DNA of 11,751 nucleotides from J084 sp964471405. GTDB taxonomy: Bacteria; Pseudomonadota; Alphaproteobacteria; Sphingomonadales; Rhodothalassiaceae. Positions 1 through 7,084 of the stretch are shown here, one piece after another. The stretch lies in assembly GCA_964471405.1 (NCBI GenBank), contig CAYYGH010000068.1:1-11751 (forward strand). Reading direction: 5' to 3'. A program made the translations under genes and the position numbers. Below the pieces are notes generated by a model. The model was given only the letters and a program-made list of their open reading frames with translations, ran no database searches and had not been told where the DNA came from. Every line of letters begins with the position of its first letter. The first letter of the stretch is position 1.

Positions 1-1133
1 AGCGGGACTGCGATGATTTCCGCATCCTCTTTCACGGTTGAGAGGAACCGGCCACCGGGCCAGACGGCCGTGGTGCGCCCGTCACTGCCAAGCCCCCACA
101 GGGTTCCTTTGAGGAAGACGTTGATCCCCGCCTTCGCATGCGTGCGGGGGAATCGGCCCGCGAGCCCGTATTTGAGCCAGGCCTCGCCTTCCGTCAGCCG
201 CCCGGCGTCTTGCGGGTCGGCATGGGGCGGCCAGCGGGTGACGTAGCCTTTCCATGGCCTCTCCCAGATGCCGTCTGGCTGCAGAAAAGACGGAACGGCG
301 ATGATCTCGACTCCCTGTCTTTCAAGACGCGCAAATGTTTCCGGATACCAGGAGTCCGCGCAGATCAGCACGCCCAGCCGCCCGGCAGGCGTGTCGAATG
401 TCGGCAGGTCGGCAACATCGGCGGCGGTGGTGAACGGCTGCTCGCTCGGAATCGGGTAGACCTTGCGCACGAGCTTCGGATCCGCACGGCCGTCCGGGTG
501 AAAAACGACGCTGGTATTGTACAGAGGGCCCGGCCTCGTGCGCAGCCGCCCCTCCACCACGGCTGGATTTTCCAGCACGATGGAGCCGGCCACGATGGTA
601 ACGCCGAAACGCCGGGCCAGATCTGCAAAAACATCCTGATAGACCGCCGCCATTTCCTGCGAACGACTGCGGAAGAGCGCCGCGGCCAGCCGGTCCTTTT
701 CATGCGATCGGGCAAGGGCTCCCCACAGGGCCCGGGGGCGGGCAAGCGCAAGAGCCGTCATCGCCAGCCCCATTGCGGGTGTGCGCGTCACAATGCCGGG
801 CGCATCCACTGCCACCAGCCAGGTGCCAAGATGCTCCGGCCACACCACGATGCTGCCTTCCGGCATCAGACCGGCCTTGCGCGCCTGTTCGAGATAGCCG
901 GCGACCTTTGCGCGAAAGGCATGCGCATCAGCATAATCGCGCGGCATCATCAGAGCAGAGATGCCCACAAGTGCCGGCTGCGAGAGCCTGCGCTCGCGCC
1001 CGCCCGGGTCCGGAACCGCAAGCCGCATCTGCCCCAGCGCAAGCTGCGGACCGCCTCCCGCCGGGGGCAGGAGGGCAAGCGCCAGCACCACCATGGCAAG
1101 CATGCCGGCCGCCAGCCACATGAGACGTGCCAT
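1..1133 (-). CDS. Membrane-anchored nitrilase-superfamily (carbon-nitrogen) hydrolase, 3' end outside window
   Basis: My reverse-strand translation gives 377 open codons running off the window edge, so the C-terminus is missing. The Glu-Lys-Cys triad of the nitrilase/CN-hydrolase superfamily is visible: E100 in VVWPEHLG, K224 in VRKVYPIPSEQP and C258 in VLICADSWYPE. These enzymes cleave non-peptide C-N bonds in amides, nitriles or carbamoyl compounds; the substrate cannot be read here. Residues 4-24 form one hydrophobic helix after a basic start, so the enzyme is probably anchored in the inner membrane facing the periplasm. It lacks the multi-helix N-terminal region of apolipoprotein N-acyltransferase (Lnt), so it is not a normal Lnt. 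The start is uncertain. ATG at 1133 has a GGACGG-type ribosome site 6 nt upstream; an in-frame ATG at 1172 would add 13 basic residues. It follows the ZIP gene by 55 nt and is probably in its operon. The family call is firm; the function is unknown. Confidence 0.85.
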   Translation of the reverse strand, partial: MARLMWLAAGMLAMVVLALALLPPAGGGPQLALGQMRLAVPDPGGRERRLSQPALVGISALMMPRDYADAHAFRAKVAGYLEQARKAGLMPEGSIVVWPEHLGTWLVAVDAPGIVTRTPAMGLAMTALALARPRALWGALARSHEKDRLAAALFRSRSQEMAAVYQDVFADLARRFGVTIVAGSIVLENPAVVEGRLRTRPGPLYNTSVVFHPDGRADPKLVRKVYPIPSEQPFTTAADVADLPTFDTPAGRLGVLICADSWYPETFARLERQGVEIIAVPSFLQPDGIWERPWKGYVTRWPPHADPQDAGRLTEGEAWLKYGLAGRFPRTHAKAGINVFLKGTLWGLGSDGRTTAVWPGGRFLSTVKEDAEIIAVP

Positions 1134-1188
1134 CACCTTCCGTCCGCGCAGCTGTCCCGTCCTTTCCACCATCCCGGGCGTGCCATCC

Positions 1189-1947
1189 TCACCCGCCGAA
1201 CAGGCGGGCCGCAATGATCGCAATCGCCAGCCCCGCCACGAAGGCGGGGCCACCGCCACGACCGCGGTCATGCTCGATATGCGGCAGGAGATGGGAAGCT
1301 GCAACATGAATGAGCACGCCGGCCGTAAACGCCAGCACGAAGGCCAGCGCGACCGGGTCGAGCCAGGGCAGCAGCGCAAGTCCTGCACCCGTACCCAGAA
1401 TCGTCGCCACCACGACCGCCACGACCGCCGCAATCAGGGCCTGGCGTGCGTCCTCCCGCGCGGCCAGCACCAGACCATAGGCCAGAAACCCTTCCGGAAT
1501 CTTGTGCAGAGCAAGACCGGGCAGAATGAGAAGCAGAGCAGATCCGCCGGCCTCGGCCGCGACCGCATAGACCACCCCGTCGGTGGCGGCATGCAGGCCG
1601 ATCGCCACCACCGGCAGCCAGAACAGCGCTGCGGCCTCTTCATGGGCGCTCACATCGCGGCTGCGACCAATCGCGGCCGCCAGCAGGAACAGGACGAGGA
1701 AACCGGCCAGAACGGCCAGTCCTTCCTCCACGAGACTGTGCTCGTGAAGCAGAAGGCGGGCACCGGCTTCCGGCAGCAGATGCAAAAACGCGGCGCCAAG
1801 CAGCAGGCCCGCCGCCAGGCCGGTGACGGCCGTGGCATGGCGCTCCTCGATCTTTCGTGTCGATCGGGCAAGGAGAATCCCGACACCGCCCATGACGGCG
1901 GCGATACCGCTGGCCAGCACAGCCTCGAAGACAAGGGCTGGCGACAC
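1189..1947 (-). CDS. ZIP-family divalent metal transporter
   Basis: This is a 252-residue, very hydrophobic protein with about eight membrane segments, the usual size of bacterial ZIP (ZupT/GufA-like) carriers that import Zn2+ and related metals. The two ZIP signature helices are present: TM4 with HAATDG (H119, D123) and TM5 with HKIPEG (H148, E152). Their His, Asp and Glu line the metal site in this family. A further His-rich stretch (LIHVAASHLLPH, about 212-223) lies in a late helix. The open frame extends upstream to 2040, but that part overlaps argB in another frame. The GTG at 1947 is preferred because GAGGGG lies 7 nt before it and it begins directly with the first membrane helix. It starts 4 nt after the argB stop, with its ribosome site inside the argB end, so translational coupling is likely. 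Metal specificity cannot be read from sequence. Confidence 0.9.
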   Translation of the reverse strand: MSPALVFEAVLASGIAAVMGGVGILLARSTRKIEERHATAVTGLAAGLLLGAAFLHLLPEAGARLLLHEHSLVEEGLAVLAGFLVLFLLAAAIGRSRDVSAHEEAAALFWLPVVAIGLHAATDGVVYAVAAEAGGSALLLILPGLALHKIPEGFLAYGLVLAAREDARQALIAAVVAVVVATILGTGAGLALLPWLDPVALAFVLAFTAGVLIHVAASHLLPHIEHDRGRGGGPAFVAGLAIAIIAARLFGG

Positions 1948-1951
1948 GGCC

Positions 1952-2917
1952 CTACCCCTCGGCTTTCTGCGCCCGGATGAGGGTGCCCACGCCGGACTGG
2001 GTAAAGATCTCAAGCAGGGGCGCATGCGGAACGCGCCCATTCATGATCACCGCCGCCCTTACGCCATCCTCGACCGCCTTGAGACAGGTTTCCACCTTCG
2101 GAATCATGCCGCCGTGAATGGTGCCGTCGGCAATCATCGCAGCCGCCTGATCATGGTCGAGCTCGGGGATCAGCCGGCCGTCGCGGCCCAGAATTCCGTC
2201 AACATCCGTCAGCAGCATGAAGCGTTCGGCATTCAGCGCCGCCGCCACCGCCCCGGCCATGGTATCGGCATTGATGTTGAACGTCTCACCATGAGCCCCC
2301 AGCCCGATCGGAGCGACAACCGGAATGAGACCGGCATCAAGAAAGCGGTGAAGAAGAGAAGGATCCACCCGCGCGGGCTCGCCCACAAAACCGAGATCGA
2401 GCACCTCCTCGATATGACTGCTGGGATCCCGCCGCCGGCGCCGCAGGGGCCGGGCCTCGACAAATCCGCCATCCTTGCCGGAAATCCCGACAGCCATGCC
2501 GCCGGCATGGGTGATCGCCGCAACAAGCCCCTTGTTGATGGCGCCGGAGAGCACCATCTCCACGATCTCGACGGTCTCGCGGTCGGTGACTCGCAACCCG
2601 TCCACAAAGGCGCTCTTGATCTTGAGTCGCTCCAGCATCGCCCCGATCTGGGGCCCGCCACCATGGACCACGACCACCCGGATGCCCACCTGGCGCAGCA
2701 GCACGACATCCTCGGCAAAACGCCGCCGGATCGCCTCGTCGCCCATGGCATGGCCGCCGTATTTGATGACGAAGATCGAGCCCGCATAGCGCCGCATGTA
2801 GGGCAGCGCCTCCGAGAGGATCGCCGCCTTGTCATGAAGGGTCAGCCGCTCGCCCGCCTCCCGGGAACCGACACCCCCCTCACCCGCCGGTCCGGTCGCC
2901 ATCGTCTCGTCCATCAC
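1952..2917 (-). CDS. argB: Acetylglutamate kinase (arginine biosynthesis)
   Basis: This cytoplasmic enzyme phosphorylates N-acetyl-L-glutamate with ATP, the second step of arginine synthesis. It belongs to the amino-acid kinase fold. Visible landmarks are IKYGGHAM (K52), the glycine-rich HGGGPQ (85-90) that holds the phosphates, KGLVAAITHAGG, the NINADT segment (214-219) and MIPKVE (K274). The length of 321 residues is slightly above the usual 290-300 because of a low-complexity N-terminal stretch (about 1-26) before LHDKAAILSEALPY. The first codon is GTG (2915-2917), followed at once by ATG (2912-2914). No strong Shine-Dalgarno precedes either, and ATG at 2902 is another possible start. It is the first gene of the argB-ZIP-hydrolase run. 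A strong hairpin about 70 nt upstream separates it from the chemoreceptor gene. Confidence 0.97.
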   Translation of the reverse strand: MMDETMATGPAGEGGVGSREAGERLTLHDKAAILSEALPYMRRYAGSIFVIKYGGHAMGDEAIRRRFAEDVVLLRQVGIRVVVVHGGGPQIGAMLERLKIKSAFVDGLRVTDRETVEIVEMVLSGAINKGLVAAITHAGGMAVGISGKDGGFVEARPLRRRRRDPSSHIEEVLDLGFVGEPARVDPSLLHRFLDAGLIPVVAPIGLGAHGETFNINADTMAGAVAAALNAERFMLLTDVDGILGRDGRLIPELDHDQAAAMIADGTIHGGMIPKVETCLKAVEDGVRAAVIMNGRVPHAPLLEIFTQSGVGTLIRAQKAEG

Positions 2918-2947
2918 CGAATCATCCGTGCCTGTCGACCACCTGCG

Positions 2948-2968
2948 GACCGGTCGCCCGGACCGGTC
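2948..2968. repeat. Paired 8-bp palindromes GACCGGTC upstream of argB
   Basis: GACCGGTC occurs twice (2948-2955 and 2961-2968), separated by GCCCG, giving a 13-bp period. Each copy is a perfect palindrome. They lie 31-51 nt upstream of the argB start and could be an operator or simply a GC-rich hairpin. No regulator is recognised. Confidence 0.35.
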
Positions 2969-2984
2969 AGCCGGCCGACGCTAG

Positions 2985-3021
2985 CCGGATCCGTCCCGAT
3001 TGGCAATCGGGGACGGTCCGG
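2985..3021. terminator. Long GC-rich inverted repeat between chemoreceptor gene and argB
   Basis: The left arm CCGTCCCGATT pairs with AATCGGGGACGG across a GGC loop with one bulged G, and outer bases (CCGGA / TCCGG) extend it further. It begins 36 nt beyond the chemoreceptor stop on the minus strand, a normal place for a terminator. No U-run follows on either strand, so intrinsic termination is doubtful. It could instead act as an RNA 3'-end stabiliser. The structure is seen; the role is inferred. Confidence 0.45.
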
Positions 3022-3056
3022 ACGCCGCTTCTTCAGATGCTTGGAAGAGCGGATGC

Positions 3057-4862
3057 TCAACCGGTTTTGCGTTCGCCTTCCAGTCCAGCGAGATAGCGCT
3101 CGACTTCGGCACGCAGATCCGAGGCAATGGACTTCAGCTGCCCGGCCGCCTCGGCCACCTGGCGGGCAGCGACTCCCGTCTCCTGGATATCCTGGACCAC
3201 CTCGCCGATCTTGGCGGAAATGCCGCGCGTGGCCTCCGCGGCATCGGCAATGGTGCGGCTGATCTCCCCCGTCGAGGCGTCCTGTTCCTCGGCAGCGGCC
3301 GCGACCGTCGAGGAAACTTCGTCGATGGCCTGAATCTGGCCGCCGATATCCTCGACAGCGCGGACCGTCTCCTCACTGGCCGCCCGCATCAGCGCCAGCT
3401 GTTCGGCGATACTCTCCGTGGCACGCTGGGTCTGGCCGGCAAGGGAACGCACCTCGGCTGCCACCACGGCAAACCCCTTGCCGGCCTCGCCGGCACGGGC
3501 GGCCTCGATGGTGGCGTTGAGAGCCAGGAGATTGGTCATGTCCGCGATATCATCGATCACCGAGATCACATTCGTGACCTCGCCGGTCAGTTCATGCATG
3601 CGCCGGGCCGAGCGTGCGACCGCCTCCTGCTTGGCCACCGCCTCGCGCACGATGGCGGAGCTGCGGGTGATCTGCCGCGTCACCTCCTTGACGGACCCGG
3701 CCAGCTGCTGGGCGGCTGATGCCACCATCTGGGCGTTTTCGCTGGCGATCTCGGAGGCGCTTGAGACCTCGGCCGCCCGGTTCTGGGAGGTCGCCAGCGA
3801 CCGGTCCATGGTCTGCCATGCCGTCTCCAGCTCATGGGCCGAGGCGACGACCGCATCCAGCGAGCGAAAGACCCGCCCCTCCAGAAGCTCGATCACCGAG
3901 CGCGCAAGCTCCTGCTGGCGGGCGAATTCCCGTTCCAACGCGGCACGCTGCCGTTCCTCCGCCGCCCGGCGTTCGGCTTCCGCACGTTCCCGCTCGGCCT
4001 CCCGCTCGGCCGCCATGCGCTCACGCTCGGCCTGCATGTCCTGCATGCGCTTGGCATTTTCCCGGAAGATCTCGACGGCCCGGGCGAGGGCTCCCAGCTC
4101 ATTGCGATAATCCGCATAGGGCACGGACGTCTCGAGCGCTCCTTGCGCCACTTCCTCCGTTGCGGCAGTAATCCCCAGCAGAGGCTGCACGACGGTGCGC
4201 TCCGTCGTCAGCACGATCGCAGCCGCCCCCACCAGAATGAGCAGCAGCGTGATCCCCGCCGACCAGCTCGCCGCCAGGCTGCGCGCCTCGACGGCCTGGG
4301 CGCGGGCGGCCGCCATCCGGCGCAAGCGGGCGAGCAGCTCATCCAGAATGCCATCGTCACCGCTGACGATCTGCCGCACCTCGGCCATCTTGGCCCCGCC
4401 GGCCTCGTGCTCCTCCATCACGAAATGATCGAGTGCCTCAAGCGAAAGCTTTTGGATCCGGTCGAGATCGGCCATCAAGCGCTTGCGCTTGGCGGGATCA
4501 AGCACGCTCACCCCGGCCAGATCCGTCTGGTATTCCTTGGCGGCCTTCTGGGCCTGCTGGAGCGCCTCATCGGACAGCGAGATCGCAAGATCCGCATACC
4601 AGTAGCGCATGCGGTCGAAGGCTCTGACCGCGGCGTTCGCCTTATCCAGTGTGGCCAGCACCTCGGCCTGCTCCTCCACGGAGCTGCTTGCGCGCATGTT
4701 CTGGACCACCACCACGAGCGAGCCCAGAAATGCCACTATCGCCAACGCGCCAACGAGCGTGAAGATCTTGGCGCGCACGGAAGCGCGGGCGAGACGATCG
4801 ACGATCCAGGACCACATGGTCTGCCACCTCTTCATCCGCGTGCGCCCTTTCCTGTTTGTCAT
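3057..4862 (-). CDS. Methyl-accepting chemotaxis protein (transmembrane chemoreceptor)
   Basis: This is a 601-residue inner-membrane chemoreceptor that would signal through CheW/CheA. In order it has a basic N-terminus, TM1 (about 33-53), a helical periplasmic sensor of about 140 residues (about 55-195; four-helix-bundle type, containing FDRMRYWYADLAISL), TM2 (about 199-220) and a HAMP region (about 221-275). A highly charged Arg/Glu/Ala coiled coil (about 275-320) precedes the MCP signalling domain (about 370-590). The conserved hairpin tip NLLALNATIEAARAGEAGKGFAVVAAEVRSLA lies at about 444-475. Candidate methylation helices include AASEETV (495-500) and AAAAEEQDAS (521-530). There is no C-terminal CheR/CheB-docking pentapeptide; it ends EGERKTG. 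ATG at 4835 (10th codon) may be the real start: AGGAAAGGG lies about 9 nt before it, whereas ATG 4862 abuts a strong hairpin and lacks a clear ribosome site. It is third in the porin / PBP-like / MCP run. Confidence 0.97.
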   Translation of the reverse strand: MTNRKGRTRMKRWQTMWSWIVDRLARASVRAKIFTLVGALAIVAFLGSLVVVVQNMRASSSVEEQAEVLATLDKANAAVRAFDRMRYWYADLAISLSDEALQQAQKAAKEYQTDLAGVSVLDPAKRKRLMADLDRIQKLSLEALDHFVMEEHEAGGAKMAEVRQIVSGDDGILDELLARLRRMAAARAQAVEARSLAASWSAGITLLLILVGAAAIVLTTERTVVQPLLGITAATEEVAQGALETSVPYADYRNELGALARAVEIFRENAKRMQDMQAERERMAAEREAERERAEAERRAAEERQRAALEREFARQQELARSVIELLEGRVFRSLDAVVASAHELETAWQTMDRSLATSQNRAAEVSSASEIASENAQMVASAAQQLAGSVKEVTRQITRSSAIVREAVAKQEAVARSARRMHELTGEVTNVISVIDDIADMTNLLALNATIEAARAGEAGKGFAVVAAEVRSLAGQTQRATESIAEQLALMRAASEETVRAVEDIGGQIQAIDEVSSTVAAAAEEQDASTGEISRTIADAAEATRGISAKIGEVVQDIQETGVAARQVAEAAGQLKSIASDLRAEVERYLAGLEGERKTG

Positions 4863-4864
4863 TG

Positions 4865-4902
4865 CCCCGCCCGGCGTGCCCCCGTTTGCACGCCAGGCGG
4901 GG
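4865..4902. promoter_or_regulatory. Strong intercistronic hairpin just before the chemoreceptor gene
   Basis: CCCCGCC-C-GGCGTGC (4865-4879) pairs with GCACGCC-AG-GCGGGG (4888-4902) around an 8-nt loop. It lies between the stop of the PBP-like gene and the chemoreceptor start, only 2 nt from the ATG at 4862. A run of U does not follow, so it reads as an intercistronic attenuator or mRNA-stability element that sets receptor level relative to porin and binding protein, rather than a full terminator. The structure is seen; the role is inferred. Confidence 0.5.
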
Positions 4903-4917
4903 AGTTTGCCGCCGGAT

Positions 4918-5409
4918 CTAGTGCGAGAAACGGAACAGAACCGTCACCCCATCCGGCAGCCGCGCCGCCTCTTCGGCCGTCACGACCGAGAAGGCGCCGG
5001 GATATTTGCCGACCAGCCGCGTCAGGATGAGCGCCGAGCCCACGGCGCGCGGAGGCGTTTCACCCTTGGTCTGCTTGAGATGCAGCCAGTGCTGGTCAAG
5101 CCCGGCCTGATCCATCCCCAGCACCTCGGCCACGAAGGCCTGCTGGGCCGGCGAGGAGGCGGGTCTGGCAAGCGGCTTGGCGGGCGGCCCGCCGGGCCAG
5201 CTCGTCTGCTCCTTCAGAAACAGGCGCTTGACGACCTCCTTCATTGCCGCACCCTTACCGGCATCAGGATTGTTTGCGTTCACGATCACCGCATATTCCG
5301 CCGCCCATGCATGCAGCGGCACGAAAGCGGCAAGCAGAGCGCCCATGACCGCACACGCGATCAGCGGCCGAACCCCCTGGCGGACTGCTCCTGTCATCTT
5401 CTTCCACAT
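4918..5409 (-). CDS. Small periplasmic phosphate-binding-like protein (PBP-superfamily half domain)
   Basis: The 163 residues begin with a signal peptide: basic n-region KK/R, hydrophobic core about 15-31, cleavage near HAWA-AE at 36-37. That leaves a mature periplasmic protein of about 126 residues. It resembles the short proteins annotated as phosphate ABC transporter substrate-binding (PstS-like/PBP-like). Family-like landmarks are YAVIVNANNPDAG, the LFLKEQTSWPGG segment, AFVAEVLGM, the HWLHLKQTKGETPPRAVGSA block and the late KYPGAFSVVTAEEA block. It is about half the size of a true PstS, and no permease or ATPase genes are nearby, so uptake is unlikely. A sensory or scavenging role beside the chemoreceptor is more plausible. 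GGGAGGAGG lies 10 nt before the ATG and includes the last base of the porin stop codon, so coupling to the porin is likely. The ligand is unproven. Confidence 0.75.
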   Translation of the reverse strand: MWKKMTGAVRQGVRPLIACAVMGALLAAFVPLHAWAAEYAVIVNANNPDAGKGAAMKEVVKRLFLKEQTSWPGGPPAKPLARPASSPAQQAFVAEVLGMDQAGLDQHWLHLKQTKGETPPRAVGSALILTRLVGKYPGAFSVVTAEEAARLPDGVTVLFRFSH

Positions 5410-5427
5410 CTTGGCCTGCCCTCCTCC

Positions 5428-6789
5428 CTAGAACGAGAATGTCGCAGCGAACTGATAGCTTTCGGCATTCGCCTTCGGGAAGCCGGGCGCGGCCCGGAAG
5501 CGATCGCGATGGAAGATCAGCCGCAGATGGATGTCCGGATCGGGCTTGAATGTCAGCCCCAGGGCATGCTCGATCCGATCGCCCGTGCCCGTGCCGTCAT
5601 CCAGGAAGTCGAAACGGTAGAAGGCCGTCCACTGGTCGTCGAAACGCCAGGCCGGCTGCGTGTAGAAGGCCAGACGATTGCCGCCCATGTCCTCGTCGGT
5701 CGCAAAAATCTCGCTCTTCCAGAGGACGGGGCCATGATCGATCAGCAGATCGCCGCCGACCAGCCAGTATTGCGAACCCCGGCCGGCCCGCCGACCACCA
5801 CCGAGATTGAGACCCAGCGTCACGCCGCTTTCCCCGAAGGTGTAGAAGGCGCGCCCGCCGTAATTGAAGCTGTCGGCATTGTTGACGAAACTGCCGACAT
5901 AGGCCGCATAGCCGAGAGTGCCCTTGCCGCCGAATCCCGTGAAGGTCTGCCCGGAAATCCGCACCCCATTCATGAAATTGGCAAATATCGTCTGGCCACC
6001 GAAAGGCCGCAGAAACTGGGGCTGTTCGGTATCAAGCAGAATGGCGGGAAAATGTTCGATGTTGACGATGCCGTGCGGCGTGATGAACCGCCCGAGATCG
6101 ATGGTCAGCAGATCGCTCTGGCGATAGCTCGCCGTGGCGATCACGAGCGGTGTCTTGGTCACCACATTGAAATTGGGGTCGAAACGCCCGAAGGGATCCG
6201 TGTAATTGATGCCGGACTCCCGGATGAAGGCCTGCGCCACGAAAACCGACCAGTTCTCGGACAGCTGCGCACGGCCCAGAAGCTCGAATGTCAACCGATT
6301 GACGGCCACTTCCGTATTGTCCCGACCATCGACCAGGGTTGCGGCCGTGTGCAGAAAGCCGCCGATATCCAGCTTGTCGGCATTGAAGGCATGGGCGATG
6401 GCCCGGGACCCGACCTTCTCATCGGTCTCGATGACGATGTTTTCGACCTCATCCAGGCGGGCCTTGGCGGTTTCCATCTCCTCGCTCAAGGCATCGATGC
6501 GTTTGGAGAGCGGAACGGTGCCCACATCCTCCCCATGTGCTTCGGCCTTCCGCGCCCGCAGCCTGGCCACCTCGTCCTTCAGTTGCTGAACGATGCTGCG
6601 CAGATCGGCCACCTCGGCCCGCAAGGCTTCCACCTCGTCCGCATCCTGCGCATCGCCGGAATGGCGAGCGGTCGTCTGGGCCGCGGCCTGATCGGCGGTC
6701 GCCATGGCCGCGAGCATCGCTGCCGCCGCCACGCCCGCCCTGAGGGTATGGGCGGCAGCAGCCGGTCGGTTCCTGGAATTGGTCATCAT
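5428..6789 (-). CDS. Outer-membrane porin with N-terminal coiled coil
   Basis: This 453-residue exported protein would form a beta-barrel channel in the outer membrane. A signal peptide occupies about 1-38 (Arg-containing start, Ala-rich core, cleavage near QAAAQ-TT). Heptad-rich coiled-coil segments follow at about 51-81 (VEALRAEVADLRSIVQQL) and about 93-125; such segments often trimerise or reach to the peptidoglycan. From about 139 (DKLDIGGFLHTAA) to the end the sequence alternates polar and aromatic residues as in barrel strands. It ends in Phe (FAATFSF), the usual BAM-recognition residue. The overall plan recalls OprO/OprP-like and other alphaproteobacterial porins; a phosphate preference would fit the next gene but cannot be shown. 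Two adjacent ATGs (6789, 6786) follow a GGAGAGG site; 6786 has the better spacing. It is first in the porin / PBP-like / MCP run, behind an AT-rich leader. Confidence 0.88.
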   Translation of the reverse strand: MMTNSRNRPAAAAHTLRAGVAAAAMLAAMATADQAAAQTTARHSGDAQDADEVEALRAEVADLRSIVQQLKDEVARLRARKAEAHGEDVGTVPLSKRIDALSEEMETAKARLDEVENIVIETDEKVGSRAIAHAFNADKLDIGGFLHTAATLVDGRDNTEVAVNRLTFELLGRAQLSENWSVFVAQAFIRESGINYTDPFGRFDPNFNVVTKTPLVIATASYRQSDLLTIDLGRFITPHGIVNIEHFPAILLDTEQPQFLRPFGGQTIFANFMNGVRISGQTFTGFGGKGTLGYAAYVGSFVNNADSFNYGGRAFYTFGESGVTLGLNLGGGRRAGRGSQYWLVGGDLLIDHGPVLWKSEIFATDEDMGGNRLAFYTQPAWRFDDQWTAFYRFDFLDDGTGTGDRIEHALGLTFKPDPDIHLRLIFHRDRFRAAPGFPKANAESYQFAATFSF

Positions 6790-7084
6790 GCCCTCTCCTG
6801 GCTGGATCGTGATTTTCTCACGCGCCCCGTCTCGCCCCGGAGAGGATCCTTGCAGAATAACGTTAACAAGCCCCTAATGCTTGCCGGAACTTCCGCTAAT
6901 ACTTTCAAATGACATCAACAACTACAAAGATACACTGACAGCATCTGTGGATTTCTACTTGAAGTATTCTATATCGTATGCTAGGCTGACAAACTCTCGG
7001 ATAAGTTTTACGAAAACTGTATGTGGAATGTCTCCGCCCGCGTCACTCTCTCCCCGTCTCTCCTGCCCCGACGGCGCAAGTTCG
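6790..7084. other. Leader/promoter region of the porin operon, AT-rich, no gene
   Basis: No coding sequence is recognised here. About 6850-7025 is strikingly AT-rich compared with the flanking genes. On the minus strand a loose sigma70-like pair, TTGTCA and TAGAAT 15 nt apart, lies around 6968-6994; the spacing is short, so this is only a weak promoter candidate. The segment ends at the assembly gap, so any more distal element or gene is unseen. Confidence 0.5.
6862..6877 (-). promoter_or_regulatory. Near-consensus CtrA-binding site upstream of the porin operon
   Basis: On the minus strand the sequence TTAG-GGGCTTG-TTAAC matches the known CtrA box TTAA-N7-TTAAC at 8 of 9 defined bases with exact 7-nt spacing. 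It lies about 75-90 nt upstream of the porin start, in the orientation of the operon. I see no convincing -10 element downstream of it. The match is seen, the consensus is established for CtrA in alphaproteobacteria, and regulation is inferred. The AT-rich surroundings raise the chance of a random match. Confidence 0.5.

Noticed and set aside
1..1133. Apolipoprotein N-acyltransferase (Lnt)
   Set aside because: The CN-hydrolase triad is shared, but only one N-terminal membrane helix is present where Lnt has several, and the catalytic cysteine context is ICADSWYPE.
1823..3262. A 479-codon plus-strand open frame opposite argB and the ZIP gene
   Set aside because: It spans the boundary of two recognised minus-strand genes and the intergenic hairpin region, with no domain and no ribosome site worth noting.
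4609..6912. A 767-codon open frame on the plus strand opposite the porin and PBP-like genes
   Set aside because: It is antisense to two genes with clear signal peptides and family features. Its product is Arg/His/Gly-rich with no recognisable domain, as expected for an antisense frame in GC-rich DNA.
6900..6960. A possible Pho box (CTGTCAT-like direct repeats) in front of the porin operon
   Set aside because: Single ATGTCAT-like and CTGTCAG-like words occur on the minus strand, but no second copy at the required 11-bp period matches more than about half of its bases. PhoB control is not supported by sequence.
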